DNA of 64,000 bases. It comes from CAVQZA01 sp963718355 (GTDB lineage Bacteria; Actinomycetota; Thermoleophilia; Gaiellales; Gaiellaceae). The position numbers and the translations under genes were made by a program. Each line of letters starts with the position of its first letter. Within the stretch, counting starts at the first letter, position 1. Shown piece after piece: positions 8,425-16,884 of this stretch. Under the pieces are notes generated by a model. The model made no database searches, was not told where the DNA came from, and was given only the letters and a program-made list of their open reading frames with translations. The stretch is from positions 124,001 to 188,000 of the forward strand of contig CAVQZA010000007.1 in assembly GCA_963718355.1 (NCBI GenBank), given 5' to 3'.

Positions 8425-9287
8425 CCGAGTCGCTGCCCCCGGATCGTGACGCCGAGCAGGAGGTCGACTTCGGCCGCCTCGGCGGCGCGATCGTCGCCCG
8501 CTGGTGGCTCCTCGTCGGCGGCCTCGTCGTCGGCGTCGTGCTCGGCTACCTCGCCGCGGCGGGCAGTTCGACCGCCTACACCGCGAAATCGACTCTCTAC
8601 CTGGGCCAGCCGCTGACGCCGAACGGCGGCGGCCTGCTGCAGACGCTCGCCACGAACCCGACCACGGTCCGGGTCGTCACCCACGCGGAAGGCACGATCA
8701 AGCGCGTCGCGATCGTCACGGGGATGTCGACGAGCCAGCTGCGCGGTGGCATCAACGTCACGCCGGTGACCGGCATCCTCCAGAAGGCCGGCCAGACGCC
8801 GCTCGTCGAGATCTCGGTGCGCGGCCCCTCGCCGCGCCGCACCGCGCAGGCCGCCGACCTCCTCGCCAACATCTCGGCGCAGACCGTCTCCGGCTACGTG
8901 AACACGAAGATCTCGACCCTCCAGGATCAGCTCAAGCAGAGCCAGGCCGAGCTCGCCGCGATCGACGCGCAGATCGCCGACGCGCAGAAGGCTGCGGCAA
9001 ACGGCTCTGCCGCCGATCGCCTGCTGATTCTCACCTCCACCGCGCTCACCCAGCAGCGGCGCAGCAGCGTGGTGCAGGACATCGTCTCCGACCAGCAGCT
9101 GCTGGCGCTCGCGAAGAACGTCGAGGCGAGCCACCTCGTCACGCACGCCGTCGCGGTGAAGGACACGGCGAAGAGCGCCAGGAACGCGATGGTCGTGGGT
9201 GGGTTGATCGGACTCCTGGTAGGCCTCCTGGCTGCGCTCCTGTGGGAGCCCATCGCCCGGCGGACTGCCCGCCGCACTGCCGTGTAA
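8421..9287 (+). CDS. Wzz/YveK-like polysaccharide chain-length determinant
   Basis: A 288-residue polysaccharide co-polymerase. Two membrane helices, about residues 27-50 and 254-275, flank an outer domain that includes a predicted coiled coil (LQDQLKQSQAELAAIDAQIADAQ broken here by length limits, about 165-190). The opening RLGGAIVARWWLLVGGLVVGVVLGY is the usual Wzz entry. There is no C-terminal tyrosine kinase domain and no kinase gene next to it. It sets how long the Wzy polymerase runs. A TAGAGT box 9 bases before the ATG, inside the upstream gene, could give extra transcription. Confidence 0.82.
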   Translation: MTESLPPDRDAEQEVDFGRLGGAIVARWWLLVGGLVVGVVLGYLAAAGSSTAYTAKSTLYLGQPLTPNGGGLLQTLATNPTTVRVVTHAEGTIKRVAIVTGMSTSQLRGGINVTPVTGILQKAGQTPLVEISVRGPSPRRTAQAADLLANISAQTVSGYVNTKISTLQDQLKQSQAELAAIDAQIADAQKAAANGSAADRLLILTSTALTQQRRSSVVQDIVSDQQLLALAKNVEASHLVTHAVAVKDTAKSARNAMVVGGLIGLLVGLLAALLWEPIARRTARRTAV

Positions 9288-9290
9288 CGT
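9285..9290 (+). promoter_or_regulatory. putative -10 box (TAACGT) before GT2 gene
   Basis: TAACGT overlaps the stop codon of the chain-length gene and ends 7 bases before the ATG at 9298. No Shine-Dalgarno sequence is visible. Weaker than the TAGGCT/TAGACT boxes elsewhere. Confidence 0.35.
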
Positions 9291-9297
9291 CCCGCTC

Positions 9298-10239
9298 ATG
9301 GTCGAGGGGAAGCGCGTCGCGGTCGTCATCCCCGCCTACAACGAGGAGAAGCTGGTCGGGGTCACCGTCGCCGGGATCCCGGAGTACGTCGACCGCATCT
9401 ACGTGGTCGACGACCACTCCACCGACGGCACCGTCGCCGCGGTCAGGCAGCTCGCCGACCCGCGGCTCGAGCTGATCGCGCGGGAGACGAACGGCGGGGT
9501 CGGCGCGGCGATCGTGAGCGGCTACAAGCGCGCTCTCGAGGAGCGGATCGACGTCACGGCGGTGATGGCCGCCGACAACCAGATGCCGCCGGCCGACCTG
9601 ATCCTGCTCGTCGAGCCCGTCGCGCTCGGCCAGGTCGACTACACCAAGGCGAACCGCCTCTTCACGGGCCGGGCGTGGGACGAGATCCCCCACTACCGCT
9701 ACCTCGGCAACGCCACACTCTCGATGCTGACGAAGATCGCGTCGGGCTACTGGCACATCGCCGACTCGCAGTCCGGCTTCACGGCGATCTCGCTGGACGC
9801 GCTCGAGAAGATCGACCTCGACAAGATCTACCCGCGCTACGGGATGCCGAACGACATGCTTGTCCACCTGAACGTCTGGAACGCGCGCGTTCGCGACGTC
9901 CCCTCGAAGCCGGTCTACGGCGTGGGCGAGAAGTCGGGAATCCGCCTGCGCAAGGTCGTGCCGACGATCTCCTGGCTGCTGCTGAAGGCGTTCTTCTGGC
10001 GGATGAAGGAGAAGTACGTGATCCGCGACTTCCATCCGCTCGTCTTCTTCTACATCCTCGGGCTCGGGATGCTCGTGGTCGGGCTCAGCCTCGGCATCGC
10101 CGAGACGATCCTCCGTTTCAACGGCTACGCGATCCCGCCGGCGACCGTGATGCTGGTAGCGCTGCTCGTCGTCTCGGGCCTCCAGTTCACGCTGTTTGCG
10201 ATGTGGTTCGACATGGAGTCGAACAAGGACCTCCGCTAG
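9298..10239 (+). CDS. GT2 glycosyltransferase with two C-terminal membrane helices
   Basis: A 313-residue dolichyl-phosphate-mannose-synthase-like GT2. Nucleotide site VVIPAYNEEKLVG at residues 9-21, DDHSTDGTV at about 41-49, and the metal site reads MAADNQMPP where DGDGQ is more usual, a mild variant. Two hydrophobic helices at the end (VFFYILGLGMLVVGLSLGI and VMLVALLVVSGLQFTLFAM) hold it in the membrane. Such enzymes load a single sugar on undecaprenyl phosphate to feed GT-C transferases that act outside; several GT-C proteins occur in this window. It ends its own unit, with 54 bases before the MFS gene. Confidence 0.85.
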   Translation: MVEGKRVAVVIPAYNEEKLVGVTVAGIPEYVDRIYVVDDHSTDGTVAAVRQLADPRLELIARETNGGVGAAIVSGYKRALEERIDVTAVMAADNQMPPADLILLVEPVALGQVDYTKANRLFTGRAWDEIPHYRYLGNATLSMLTKIASGYWHIADSQSGFTAISLDALEKIDLDKIYPRYGMPNDMLVHLNVWNARVRDVPSKPVYGVGEKSGIRLRKVVPTISWLLLKAFFWRMKEKYVIRDFHPLVFFYILGLGMLVVGLSLGIAETILRFNGYAIPPATVMLVALLVVSGLQFTLFAMWFDMESNKDLR

Positions 10240-10277
10240 CGGCAGAATCGGAAGCGGAGTGACCGCTCCGCTTCTGT

Positions 10278-10283
10278 TACAGT
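10278..10283 (+). promoter_or_regulatory. putative -10 box (TACAGT) before MFS gene
   Basis: TACAGT sits 10 bases before the GTG at 10294 and overlaps a more upstream in-frame GTG at 10282. If this box is real, the 10282 codon cannot be the translation start. Confidence 0.4.
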
Positions 10284-10293
10284 GGTCACGGCC

Positions 10294-11718
10294 GTGCAGG
10301 AAGCTCTCAAGACCACGCATCCCGGCCGGCTGCTTGCCGTCCTGGCGCTCGGCGGTGCGGCCTACGCGATGCTCCAGTCGCTCGTCGTCCCGGCGCTGCC
10401 GACGCTCGAGCACGACCTCCACACCACGCCGACCGGCGTGACCTGGATCTTCACGGCGTACCTGCTCGCGGCCTCCGTCGCGACCCCGATCGCGGGCCGG
10501 ATCGGCGACATGTTCGGCAAGAAACGCACGCTCGTCGTCGTGCTCGCCGGCCTGGCGGCGGGAACGCTGGTCGCCGCGCTCGCCACGACGCTTCCCGTGA
10601 TGATCGGCGCCCGCGCGATCCAGGGCCTCGGCGGCGCGATCTTCCCGCTCGCGTTCGGGATCATCCGCGACGAGTTCCCACGCCCTCGTGTCGCCGGCGG
10701 GATCGCGCTCATCTCCGGCCTCCTCGGAGTCGGCGGCGGGCTCGGGATCATCCTCGCCGGCCCGATCCTCGCGCACCTCAACTACCACTGGCTCTTCTGG
10801 ATCCCGTTCGCCCTGATCGTCGTCACGGTGGGCCTGACGATGGTGCTCGTGCCCGAGTCGCCGGTGCGGGCGCCCGGCAACGTGAACTGGCTCGGTGCGA
10901 TCCTCCTCTCCGCCTGGCTGATCTGCCTGCTCGTGTCGATCAGCGAGGCGCCGACGTGGGGCTGGCTCTCGGCGAAGACGATCGGGCTGATCGTCGTCGC
11001 CGCGCTCATCGCGGTTGCGTGGGTGCGTGCCGAGACGCGAGCGTCGAGCCCGCTCGTCGACATGCGCGTGATGCGGCTGCGCGGCGTCTGGACCACGAAC
11101 CTCGCCGGCTTCCTGCTCGGCTTCGGGATGTACAGCGCCTTCGTGCTGATCCCGCAGTTCGTCCAGGCTCCGAAGTCGACGGGCTACGGCTTCGGCTCGT
11201 CCGTGACGCAGGCGGGGCTGTTCCTGATCCCGAGCACGCTCGCGATGATGTTCGCGAGCCCGTTCGGCGGCCGCCTGTCGGGGCGGTTCGGCTCGAAGGT
11301 GCCGCTCGTGCTCGGCTCGACGATCACCCTGCTCTCGTTCGTCCTGCTTGCCGTCGCCCACTCGCAGCACTGGCAGATCTACCTCGCCTCGCTGCTGCTC
11401 GGCATCGGGATCGGCTTCGCGTTCGCGTCGATGGCGAACCTGATCGTCGAGGCGGTGAAGCCCGAGGAGACCGGAGTCGCCACCGGGATGAACACCGTCA
11501 TGCGTACCGTGGGCGGCGCGCTCGGCGGCCAGGTCGCAGCGAGTATCCTGGCGGCGAACCTGCTCGCGGACGGCATTCCCAAGGAGGAGGGGTACACGCT
11601 CTCGTTCGTGATCATGGCTGTCGCCCTCGCGGCCGGAGTGGTCGCCTCGTTCGCCGTCCCCGGACGGCAGCCGCACCGAGCGCACGTCGTCACGCTGGCC
11701 GAGCCGCAGCCCGAATGA
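10294..11718 (+). CDS. MFS drug/solute exporter (EmrB/QacA-type)
   Basis: About 474 residues with some 14 membrane helices. The first loops hold AGRIGDMFGKKRTL, the major facilitator signature between helices 2 and 3, and LGGAIFPLAFGIIRDEFPR plus GLLGVGGGLGIILAGPI, the antiporter motif C region of the DHA2 family that pumps drugs or dyes out using the proton gradient. The substrate is unknown and the gene may have nothing to do with polysaccharide. An in-frame GTG 12 bases upstream is possible, but it overlaps the likely -10 box. It overlaps the universal stress gene by 4 bases. Confidence 0.85.
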   Translation: MQEALKTTHPGRLLAVLALGGAAYAMLQSLVVPALPTLEHDLHTTPTGVTWIFTAYLLAASVATPIAGRIGDMFGKKRTLVVVLAGLAAGTLVAALATTLPVMIGARAIQGLGGAIFPLAFGIIRDEFPRPRVAGGIALISGLLGVGGGLGIILAGPILAHLNYHWLFWIPFALIVVTVGLTMVLVPESPVRAPGNVNWLGAILLSAWLICLLVSISEAPTWGWLSAKTIGLIVVAALIAVAWVRAETRASSPLVDMRVMRLRGVWTTNLAGFLLGFGMYSAFVLIPQFVQAPKSTGYGFGSSVTQAGLFLIPSTLAMMFASPFGGRLSGRFGSKVPLVLGSTITLLSFVLLAVAHSQHWQIYLASLLLGIGIGFAFASMANLIVEAVKPEETGVATGMNTVMRTVGGALGGQVAASILAANLLADGIPKEEGYTLSFVIMAVALAAGVVASFAVPGRQPHRAHVVTLAEPQPE

Positions 11719-12137
11719 GGGTCGTGGTCGGCATCGACGGATCGCCGGGCAGCGACGCCGCGCTTCGCTTCGCGCTCGAGGAAGCGAAGCAACGCGGGTT
11801 GCCGCTGCGGATCGTCTGCGCCTGGGAGCCCTCGGCCGGCGTATTCGTCGGCGAGGCGTTCGCCGCCACCGCCGACGCGTTCACCGGGGCCGAGCAGAGC
11901 GCCGATGCGGTGCTCCGTGCGGCGCTCGAGCAGATCGGGCCGGAGCCCGGCGTCGAGGTCGAGGCTCTCTCCGTCGAAGGCCCGGCCGGCGCGGTGGTGG
12001 TCGATCAGGCGCAGGATGCCGCGTTGATCGTGGTCGGCACGCGAGGGCACGGCAAGGCGGCCGGGCTGCTCCTCGGCTCGGTCAGCCAGGAAATCGTGCA
12101 CCACTCGCCGTGCCCGGTCGCGATCGTCCCGACCTAG
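11715..12137 (+). CDS. universal stress protein (UspA family)
   Basis: A 140-residue single UspA domain. It opens with VVVGIDGSPGSDAALRFAL and closes with the ATP-binding loop VVGTRGHGKAAGLLLGSVSQEIVHHSPCPVAIV, which fits the G-2x-G-9x-G(S/T) pattern of ATP-binding members. These cytosolic proteins are made under stress, but their client is seldom known. Translational coupling to the exporter (ATGA overlap) suggests that the two respond to the same condition. Two bases separate it from the convergent methyltransferase gene. Confidence 0.88.
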   Translation: MRVVVGIDGSPGSDAALRFALEEAKQRGLPLRIVCAWEPSAGVFVGEAFAATADAFTGAEQSADAVLRAALEQIGPEPGVEVEALSVEGPAGAVVVDQAQDAALIVVGTRGHGKAAGLLLGSVSQEIVHHSPCPVAIVPT

Positions 12138-12139
12138 AG

Positions 12140-12886
12140 CTACGAGTCGAACCGATAGAGCGCCTGGTAGTCATGACGGATCTTCGTCACGTGCTCCACG
12201 CCCTGCAGGTACCGGTCGATGAGCATCCCTTTCCCGGGCATCACGCCCTCGCGGGCCAGGAACCGTTCGGCCGGCTCGCGCATCCCCGCCGGGCACAACT
12301 CGGGAGTCGCCGGAGTGTCGTCGACGAGCAGGAGCGATCCCGGCTGTAACGCAGGTCGGATCGCGAAGAGCTCCTTGATGCCGTGGGTCGCCGCCGGATA
12401 CGGGTTCTCGACGTCGAGGTCGAAGCTGTCCAGATAGACGAGATCGACCCGGCAGTCCGCCTGCCGAGACCTCACCCACCGCCGCAGGAAGCGCACGCTG
12501 TCACCACACGTCAGCATGGTCCGCGCAGAGACCGACTTGCGGAGGTGGACGAGCGGCTGCAGCCGGATGTCGACGCTCCAGAGCTCGCCGCCGAAGGCGT
12601 CGACGTAGTCGTCGAAGAGGCGCGTCGAATCGGTGCCCCAGGCCGACATCCCGGTCTCGAGGATCCGGCTCGGCCGCCCTTCGAGCAACCCGAGCGCGTC
12701 GGACATCGAGCGGAGGTTCATGTGGTCCGGGGTGCTCCGCGCGCGGAAATGCGCGCGCACGACCTCGTCCGTGGTCGGGACACCGGCGCGCGTAGATGCC
12801 CTGGTGCCGCGAGTACGCACGGGGATTCCGAGCCGGTCGAGAACGCCCGCCGACGCATCCACGAAGCGCCAGAGGCGTGGGCTCAC
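12140..12886 (-). CDS. class I SAM methyltransferase-like protein
   Basis: A 248-residue protein. SRILETGMSAWGTDSTRLFDDYV near residue 63 looks like the SAM glycine region in a relaxed form, with LWSVDIRLQ as the acidic second strand and VDLVYLDSFDLD and GSLLLVDDTPA as the later strands. It resembles the Methyltransf_24 group. LETG in place of the usual E/DxGxGxG pattern makes activity less certain. GTG at 12886 is the start because it overlaps the upstream stop (GTGA) and opens the helical N-terminus. Last gene of a three-gene minus-strand operon. Confidence 0.65.
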   Translation of the reverse strand: MSPRLWRFVDASAGVLDRLGIPVRTRGTRASTRAGVPTTDEVVRAHFRARSTPDHMNLRSMSDALGLLEGRPSRILETGMSAWGTDSTRLFDDYVDAFGGELWSVDIRLQPLVHLRKSVSARTMLTCGDSVRFLRRWVRSRQADCRVDLVYLDSFDLDVENPYPAATHGIKELFAIRPALQPGSLLLVDDTPATPELCPAGMREPAERFLAREGVMPGKGMLIDRYLQGVEHVTKIRHDYQALYRFDS

Positions 12887-14085
12887 GCGGCGACCCGGTT
12901 CAGCCAGTCCAGCTGATCCCACAGCGCGGCGACCTTCGCGAGGCGGGCCGGGCTCTCGGCCGCCATCTCGGCGCTGATCGCGTGGTGATCGTCCGTCGCC
13001 AGCAGCTGGTCGAGATGCGGCCACGACTCGAACTGGCGGATTCGGGGCATCCAGTCGGGGTCGTAGAAGTCGGCGCGGTCGAGGTACCAGTCCACGATCT
13101 GCCCGTCGCGCACGTCGTTCAGGTCCAGCGCGCCCTCGCGCCGCGGAGGCGCGGCGGGCCGGCCGCTCACCTGCGAGAAGGAGATCGAGCCGAGCACCTC
13201 CGCTGGGTGCGCCGCGGCGAGCTCCTCGAGGAACGAGCGCGTGGGGACGTAGATCGGCGCGCAGGCCGCGTAGTGCTCGAACAGCGCCATCACGCTGACG
13301 TTGTAGGGGATCAGCACGATCGCGCGCTGGTCGTAGAGCTGCGCCCACGTGAAGCGCGGGCCGAGCGCCGTGCGCAGCGGGACGGCCGGCCGCCGGAGCC
13401 TCTCGCAGATCGAGATCGCGAGCGACTCGGTCGCCGCAGCCACGACCGCCTCGGGCTTGCCTCCCGTGTAGGCCGGCGTGATGTACGAGCAGTCGCTCGG
13501 GATCCACGCAGCCCGGAGTCCCGTGTAGTTCTCGAGGTAGTCGGCGTCGGCCCGGTTGTTCGCAGCGAGGGTCAGCCAGCCCTCGTCGACGCCCTGCGCG
13601 AGACCCGAGTCGAGCCACGCCCAGCCCTCCGCATCACTGGTGAACGGCCACTCGTAGCGGGTGGCGCAGATCGCGAGCGCCGGGGCGCCGAGGCCGCGGT
13701 ACAGGAGCGAGAAGCATGGCGGGTAGGTGGCGAGGTAGCCGCGGAACGACTTCAGGTACGAGCCGTAGGCACGCTGGAAGCGATCGACGAGACCGGGCCC
13801 GAACTGCTCGACGGTCCGCTCGTTGACGACGGCGACGGGCTCGCGCTCCCGCCCGAAGACCCAGGTGTGCCCCGACATGTTCCATTCGGTCAGCGGCACT
13901 CCGCGGCGCTCCAGCGCCAGGCGGGCGTCGGCCACGACCGAGACGTGGAGGTCTAGATCGAAGACCCCGCGCCGGCCGCCGCGCCTGATCGGCCGCACAT
14001 GGCGCGCCGCGTGCAGCCCGCGCCTTGCCGCATCGCGAAAGTCCGTGCGCCCGAGCCGCGAGGAGATGCGGGCGGCGAGGCTCAC
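12883..14085 (-). CDS. glycosyltransferase-like protein of unfamiliar family
   Basis: A 400-residue cytosolic protein. An early DLDLHVSVVADAR block, then SGHTWVFGR, a PPCFSLLYRGLGAPALAICATRYEWPF segment that reads like the donor half of a GT-B enzyme, and late ALFEHYAACAPIYVPTRSFLEEL that resembles the nucleotide-sugar pocket of GT-B transferases (a strong hydrophobic strand, then P-x-R-x-F-x-E-E). I cannot place it in a named CAZy family. It lies between two methyltransferases with GTGA overlaps on both sides, so the three probably work on the same substrate. Start at GTG 14085 is set by the overlap. Confidence 0.55.
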   Translation of the reverse strand: MSLAARISSRLGRTDFRDAARRGLHAARHVRPIRRGGRRGVFDLDLHVSVVADARLALERRGVPLTEWNMSGHTWVFGREREPVAVVNERTVEQFGPGLVDRFQRAYGSYLKSFRGYLATYPPCFSLLYRGLGAPALAICATRYEWPFTSDAEGWAWLDSGLAQGVDEGWLTLAANNRADADYLENYTGLRAAWIPSDCSYITPAYTGGKPEAVVAAATESLAISICERLRRPAVPLRTALGPRFTWAQLYDQRAIVLIPYNVSVMALFEHYAACAPIYVPTRSFLEELAAAHPAEVLGSISFSQVSGRPAAPPRREGALDLNDVRDGQIVDWYLDRADFYDPDWMPRIRQFESWPHLDQLLATDDHHAISAEMAAESPARLAKVAALWDQLDWLNRVAA

Positions 14086-14678
14086 CGAAGCGCGCGCCGG
14101 ACTGCGATCCGCAGAGAGGTCGGGTACCGGCGGCGCGGACGCTCGCGGGTCGACCAGATGCTCGAGTCCTGATCGACGGTCCGAAACGAGCGCCGCACGG
14201 CGTCGGTGACGCCGGCCCGGCCGTAGTCGTGGCCGGAGAGAAGGCCGCCCGGCTTCAGCTTCGGAGCCCATGCGGCGATGTCCGCGACGACAGCGGCGTA
14301 CGAGTGGTCGGCGTCGATGAAGACCCAGTCGAGCGAGCCCGGGTCGAATCGGTTCGCAGCGGCGACGGACTCCGCGACGACCACGCGCAGGTTGTCGTAC
14401 CCGGCCGTGTTTCGCGCGAACTCGGCCTCGACGGCCCCGCTGTCGACAGGCCCCGCGATCTCCGCCATGTCCGGGTCGCCCGCGAACGTGTCGACGGCCC
14501 ACACCGTTGCGCCCGACCCGGGCCGCAGCCCTTCGCAGATCGCGACCGTGCTGCGCCCTTTCCAGCTGCCGACCTCGACGATCGCCGCGCCGTCCGGCAT
14601 CCCACCGGCGACCTCGTAGAGAAACTCGAGCTCGGACTTCTTCGTGAAGCCCTCGATCGCCAGCGCGCGCTCCAGCAC
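14082..14678 (-). CDS. class I SAM methyltransferase (CmcI/Methyltransf_24-like)
   Basis: A 198-residue SAM-dependent methyltransferase. The SAM site is AIVEVGSWKGRSTVAI at about 32-47, with WAVDTFAGDP as the acidic strand (residues 60-69), WVFIDADHSYAAVVADI at about 117-133 as the metal-proximal strand, and PKLKPGGLLSGHDY at about 139-152. This arrangement is that of CmcI-like cephalosporin hydroxylase/methyltransferase relatives, which methylate sugar or antibiotic hydroxyls. It leads the 14.7-12.1 kb operon. GTG start sits 6 bases after a TAGGAT box with no ribosome binding site. Confidence 0.8.
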   Translation of the reverse strand: MLERALAIEGFTKKSELEFLYEVAGGMPDGAAIVEVGSWKGRSTVAICEGLRPGSGATVWAVDTFAGDPDMAEIAGPVDSGAVEAEFARNTAGYDNLRVVVAESVAAANRFDPGSLDWVFIDADHSYAAVVADIAAWAPKLKPGGLLSGHDYGRAGVTDAVRRSFRTVDQDSSIWSTRERPRRRYPTSLRIAVRRALR

Positions 14679-14684
14679 GGGTCG

Positions 14685-14690
14685 ATCCTA
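14685..14690 (-). promoter_or_regulatory. putative -10 box (TAGGAT, minus strand) of a leaderless transcript
   Basis: Read on the minus strand, TAGGAT is followed by 6 bases (CGACCC) and the GTG at 14678. Same box and spacing as at 1254-1259. Confidence 0.5.
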
Positions 14691-14779
14691 TGGCAACGCC
14701 CGCCTGGCAGCTGGACTCGACCGGCGTCGCATGTAAAAGTCGGCAGCGCGGGCGATGTCCATCGACGAGGAGGGCATGG

Positions 14780-15823
14780 GTGGGTTTCTGGAGCGATAGG
14801 CGCGTGCTCGTCACCGGCGGTGCGTCGTTCATCGGCTCGACGCTCGTCGACGAGCTCCTCAAGCTGGGCGCGCGGGTGCGCGTCGTCGACGATCTGTCGA
14901 GCGGCGTGATCGAGAACATCCAGCACCACGTCGCTGCGGGCGACGTGGAGTTCCTCCTCGGCGACCTCCGCACCGTCGGCACTGCCGAGCGCTGCGTCGA
15001 CGGGATCGACACGGTCTTCCATCTCGCCGCCGATCACGGCGGGCGCGGCTACGTCGACCTGCACCAGGCCGAGTGCGCGTCGAATCTCGCGCTCGACGGG
15101 ATCCTCTTCCTGGCCTGCCGCGACGCCGGCGTCGAGAAGGTCGTCTACGCGTCGTCCGGCTGCGTCTATCCCAACTTCGCGCAGACCGATCCGACGCAGG
15201 CGATCTTCCTGACCGAGGACCTCGCGAACAAGCCGCCGTACGAGGCCGACAACATGTACGGCTACGCCAAGCTGATGGCCGAACTGACGCTCAAGGCCTA
15301 CTGCGCGGAGTGGGGCATGAAGGCCGCCTCGTGCCGCTACTTCACCGTCTACGGAGAGCGCGGCAAGGAGGATCACGCCGTGATGGCGATGATCGCGCGC
15401 GCCTTCGTCGAGCAGAATCCGTTCCTCGTCTGGGGCAACGGCGAGCAGATCCGGAACTGGACGTATGTCGGCGACATCGTCAGCGGAACGATCCTCGCCG
15501 GCGAGAAGATCGACGACGGCACCGCGGTCAACCTCGGCACGATGGAGCGCACCCGGGTGATCGACGCCGCTCGAGAGGTGATCCGCTACACCGGCAAGGA
15601 GCTCGAGGTCCAGCTTCAGCCCGAGATGCCCGTCGGCCCGATGAACCGGGTCGCCGACAACGCACTCGCCCGGGAGCTCCTCGACTGGTCGCCCGAAATG
15701 ACCTTCGAAACCGGCCTCCACCGCACGATCGACTGGTACTTCGAGCACAAGGACCCGGAGCAGGTCAGGGGGATTCTCGAGCGCGGCGGGCTGATCGAAC
15801 GGAACGTCGCCGCGCCGGCGTGA
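14780..15823 (+). CDS. NAD-dependent nucleotide-sugar epimerase/dehydratase
   Basis: A 347-residue extended SDR. NAD site VTGGASFIGSTL near the N-terminus; VVYASSGCVYPNF carries the catalytic Ser-Gly-Cys region that is typical of GDP-sugar epimerases such as GDP-mannose 3,5-epimerase and GDP-fucose synthase; MYGYAKLMAE supplies Tyr and Lys; YFTVYGERG and NWTYVGDI follow. The exact product is not decidable. GTG at 14780 is chosen because a strong GAGGAGGG ribosome binding site lies at 14767-14774, 5 bases upstream; the frame stays open further 5' without a better start. It overlaps the next glycosyltransferase by 4 bases. Confidence 0.85.
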   Translation: MGFWSDRRVLVTGGASFIGSTLVDELLKLGARVRVVDDLSSGVIENIQHHVAAGDVEFLLGDLRTVGTAERCVDGIDTVFHLAADHGGRGYVDLHQAECASNLALDGILFLACRDAGVEKVVYASSGCVYPNFAQTDPTQAIFLTEDLANKPPYEADNMYGYAKLMAELTLKAYCAEWGMKAASCRYFTVYGERGKEDHAVMAMIARAFVEQNPFLVWGNGEQIRNWTYVGDIVSGTILAGEKIDDGTAVNLGTMERTRVIDAAREVIRYTGKELEVQLQPEMPVGPMNRVADNALARELLDWSPEMTFETGLHRTIDWYFEHKDPEQVRGILERGGLIERNVAAPA

Positions 15824-16884
15824 GCCGCCTGCGCGTCGTCTACGTCTACTACAACTCTCACCGGGAGCGGGCCGCCGAGGTCGAGGACGGCACCGGGCCC
15901 GACAGCACGATGCACGGCGTCAACCACCTCGGCGCCTTCGGGATCGACGCCGCGATCCACGACCCGCGCCTGACGAGGCGCTCGTACCGTTCGGCCATCG
16001 CATCGCGGGCCGCCTGGAACCTGCGAGAGGTCGCCCTACCGCTGGAGCTTCGTGACGCCGACGTCGTCGTCACGCCGCTCGGCGCGCTGTTTCCGCTCGC
16101 CGCCCGCGCGACGCCGCGGCTCGGTGTCGTGGTGCTCAACTACGGCCTCGGCCTCGCCTGGGACCGCGGCTCGCCCGCGAAGCGCCGGCTCCTGCGTGCG
16201 TCGCTTCGATCGGCCGCCGCCGTGATCTGCCTCGGCCGCTCGCAGGCGGAGCACGCGATCGACCGGATCGGCGTCCCTGCGGAGCGCGTCCGTGCGATGG
16301 TGATTGGCGTCGACGAGCGCTTCTTCGACGCTCGACAGGCGAGCGAGGCGCCCGCCGAGCCGTACGTGCTCACAGTCGGCAAAGACCTCTCGCGCGACTT
16401 CGCGACCTTCGCCGAGGCGGTCTCATCGCTCGGCGTTCGCAGCGAGATCGTCGCGGCGCCGCGGAATCTCGAGGGTGTCACGCTGCCGACCGGGTCGAGG
16501 CTCAGCCAGCCGTCGTTCCTTGAGTTGCGCGAGCTGTACGCCGGCGCGGCCGCGGTCGTCGTCGCGCAGCGCCGCGACGGCTACCCGTACGGATCGGAAG
16601 CGGGTGGGCTGACGAGCCTGCTCGAGAGCATGGCGATGGGGAAGCCCGTCGTCCTCAGCGACCGCGCCGTCCTGCGCGACTACGTCACCGAAGGCAGCGA
16701 CGCGCTCGTCGTCCCGCCGGAGGATCCCGCAGAGCTCAGCGCGGCCCTCGGGCGCGTCCTCTCCGACCGGCAGCTCGCGACGGCACTCGGATCGCAGGCT
16801 CGTGCGACGATCGAGGAACGGCACACGATGCGCGGCTTCACCGAGCGATTCGTGCCGGTCCTGCTTGAAGCTAGCCGATCGTGA
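15820..16884 (+). CDS. GT4 glycosyltransferase
   Basis: A 354-residue GT-B enzyme. The N-terminal half is degenerate compared with common GT4 enzymes, but residues near 105-118 read VVVLNYGLGLAWDR and the donor domain is clear: YVLTVGKDLSRDFATFAEAV (start of the second Rossmann fold), then SLLESMAMGKPVVLSDRAVLRDYV with the conserved Glu-x7-type nucleotide-sugar grip, and DALVVPPEDP. Coupled to the epimerase by a GTGA overlap, so it may use that sugar. Its 3' end overlaps the convergent small gene by 14 bases. Confidence 0.85.
   Translation: MSRLRVVYVYYNSHRERAAEVEDGTGPDSTMHGVNHLGAFGIDAAIHDPRLTRRSYRSAIASRAAWNLREVALPLELRDADVVVTPLGALFPLAARATPRLGVVVLNYGLGLAWDRGSPAKRRLLRASLRSAAAVICLGRSQAEHAIDRIGVPAERVRAMVIGVDERFFDARQASEAPAEPYVLTVGKDLSRDFATFAEAVSSLGVRSEIVAAPRNLEGVTLPTGSRLSQPSFLELRELYAGAAAVVVAQRRDGYPYGSEAGGLTSLLESMAMGKPVVLSDRAVLRDYVTEGSDALVVPPEDPAELSAALGRVLSDRQLATALGSQARATIEERHTMRGFTERFVPVLLEASRS

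Noticed and set aside
10282..10293. GTG at 10282 as start of the MFS gene
   Set aside because: It overlaps the TACAGT box; GTG at 10294 fits a leaderless start and still precedes the first helix. Not fully excluded.
9139..11685. Long minus-strand open frame of 848 codons opposite GT2 and MFS genes
   Set aside because: Its translation is low-complexity Arg/Asp/Glu/His-rich sequence typical of the antisense of a GC-rich gene; the plus-strand genes have clear motifs and helices.
14255..15748. Minus-strand open frame of 497 codons opposite the epimerase
   Set aside because: Charged low-complexity product; the epimerase on the plus strand has all SDR motifs and a strong ribosome site.
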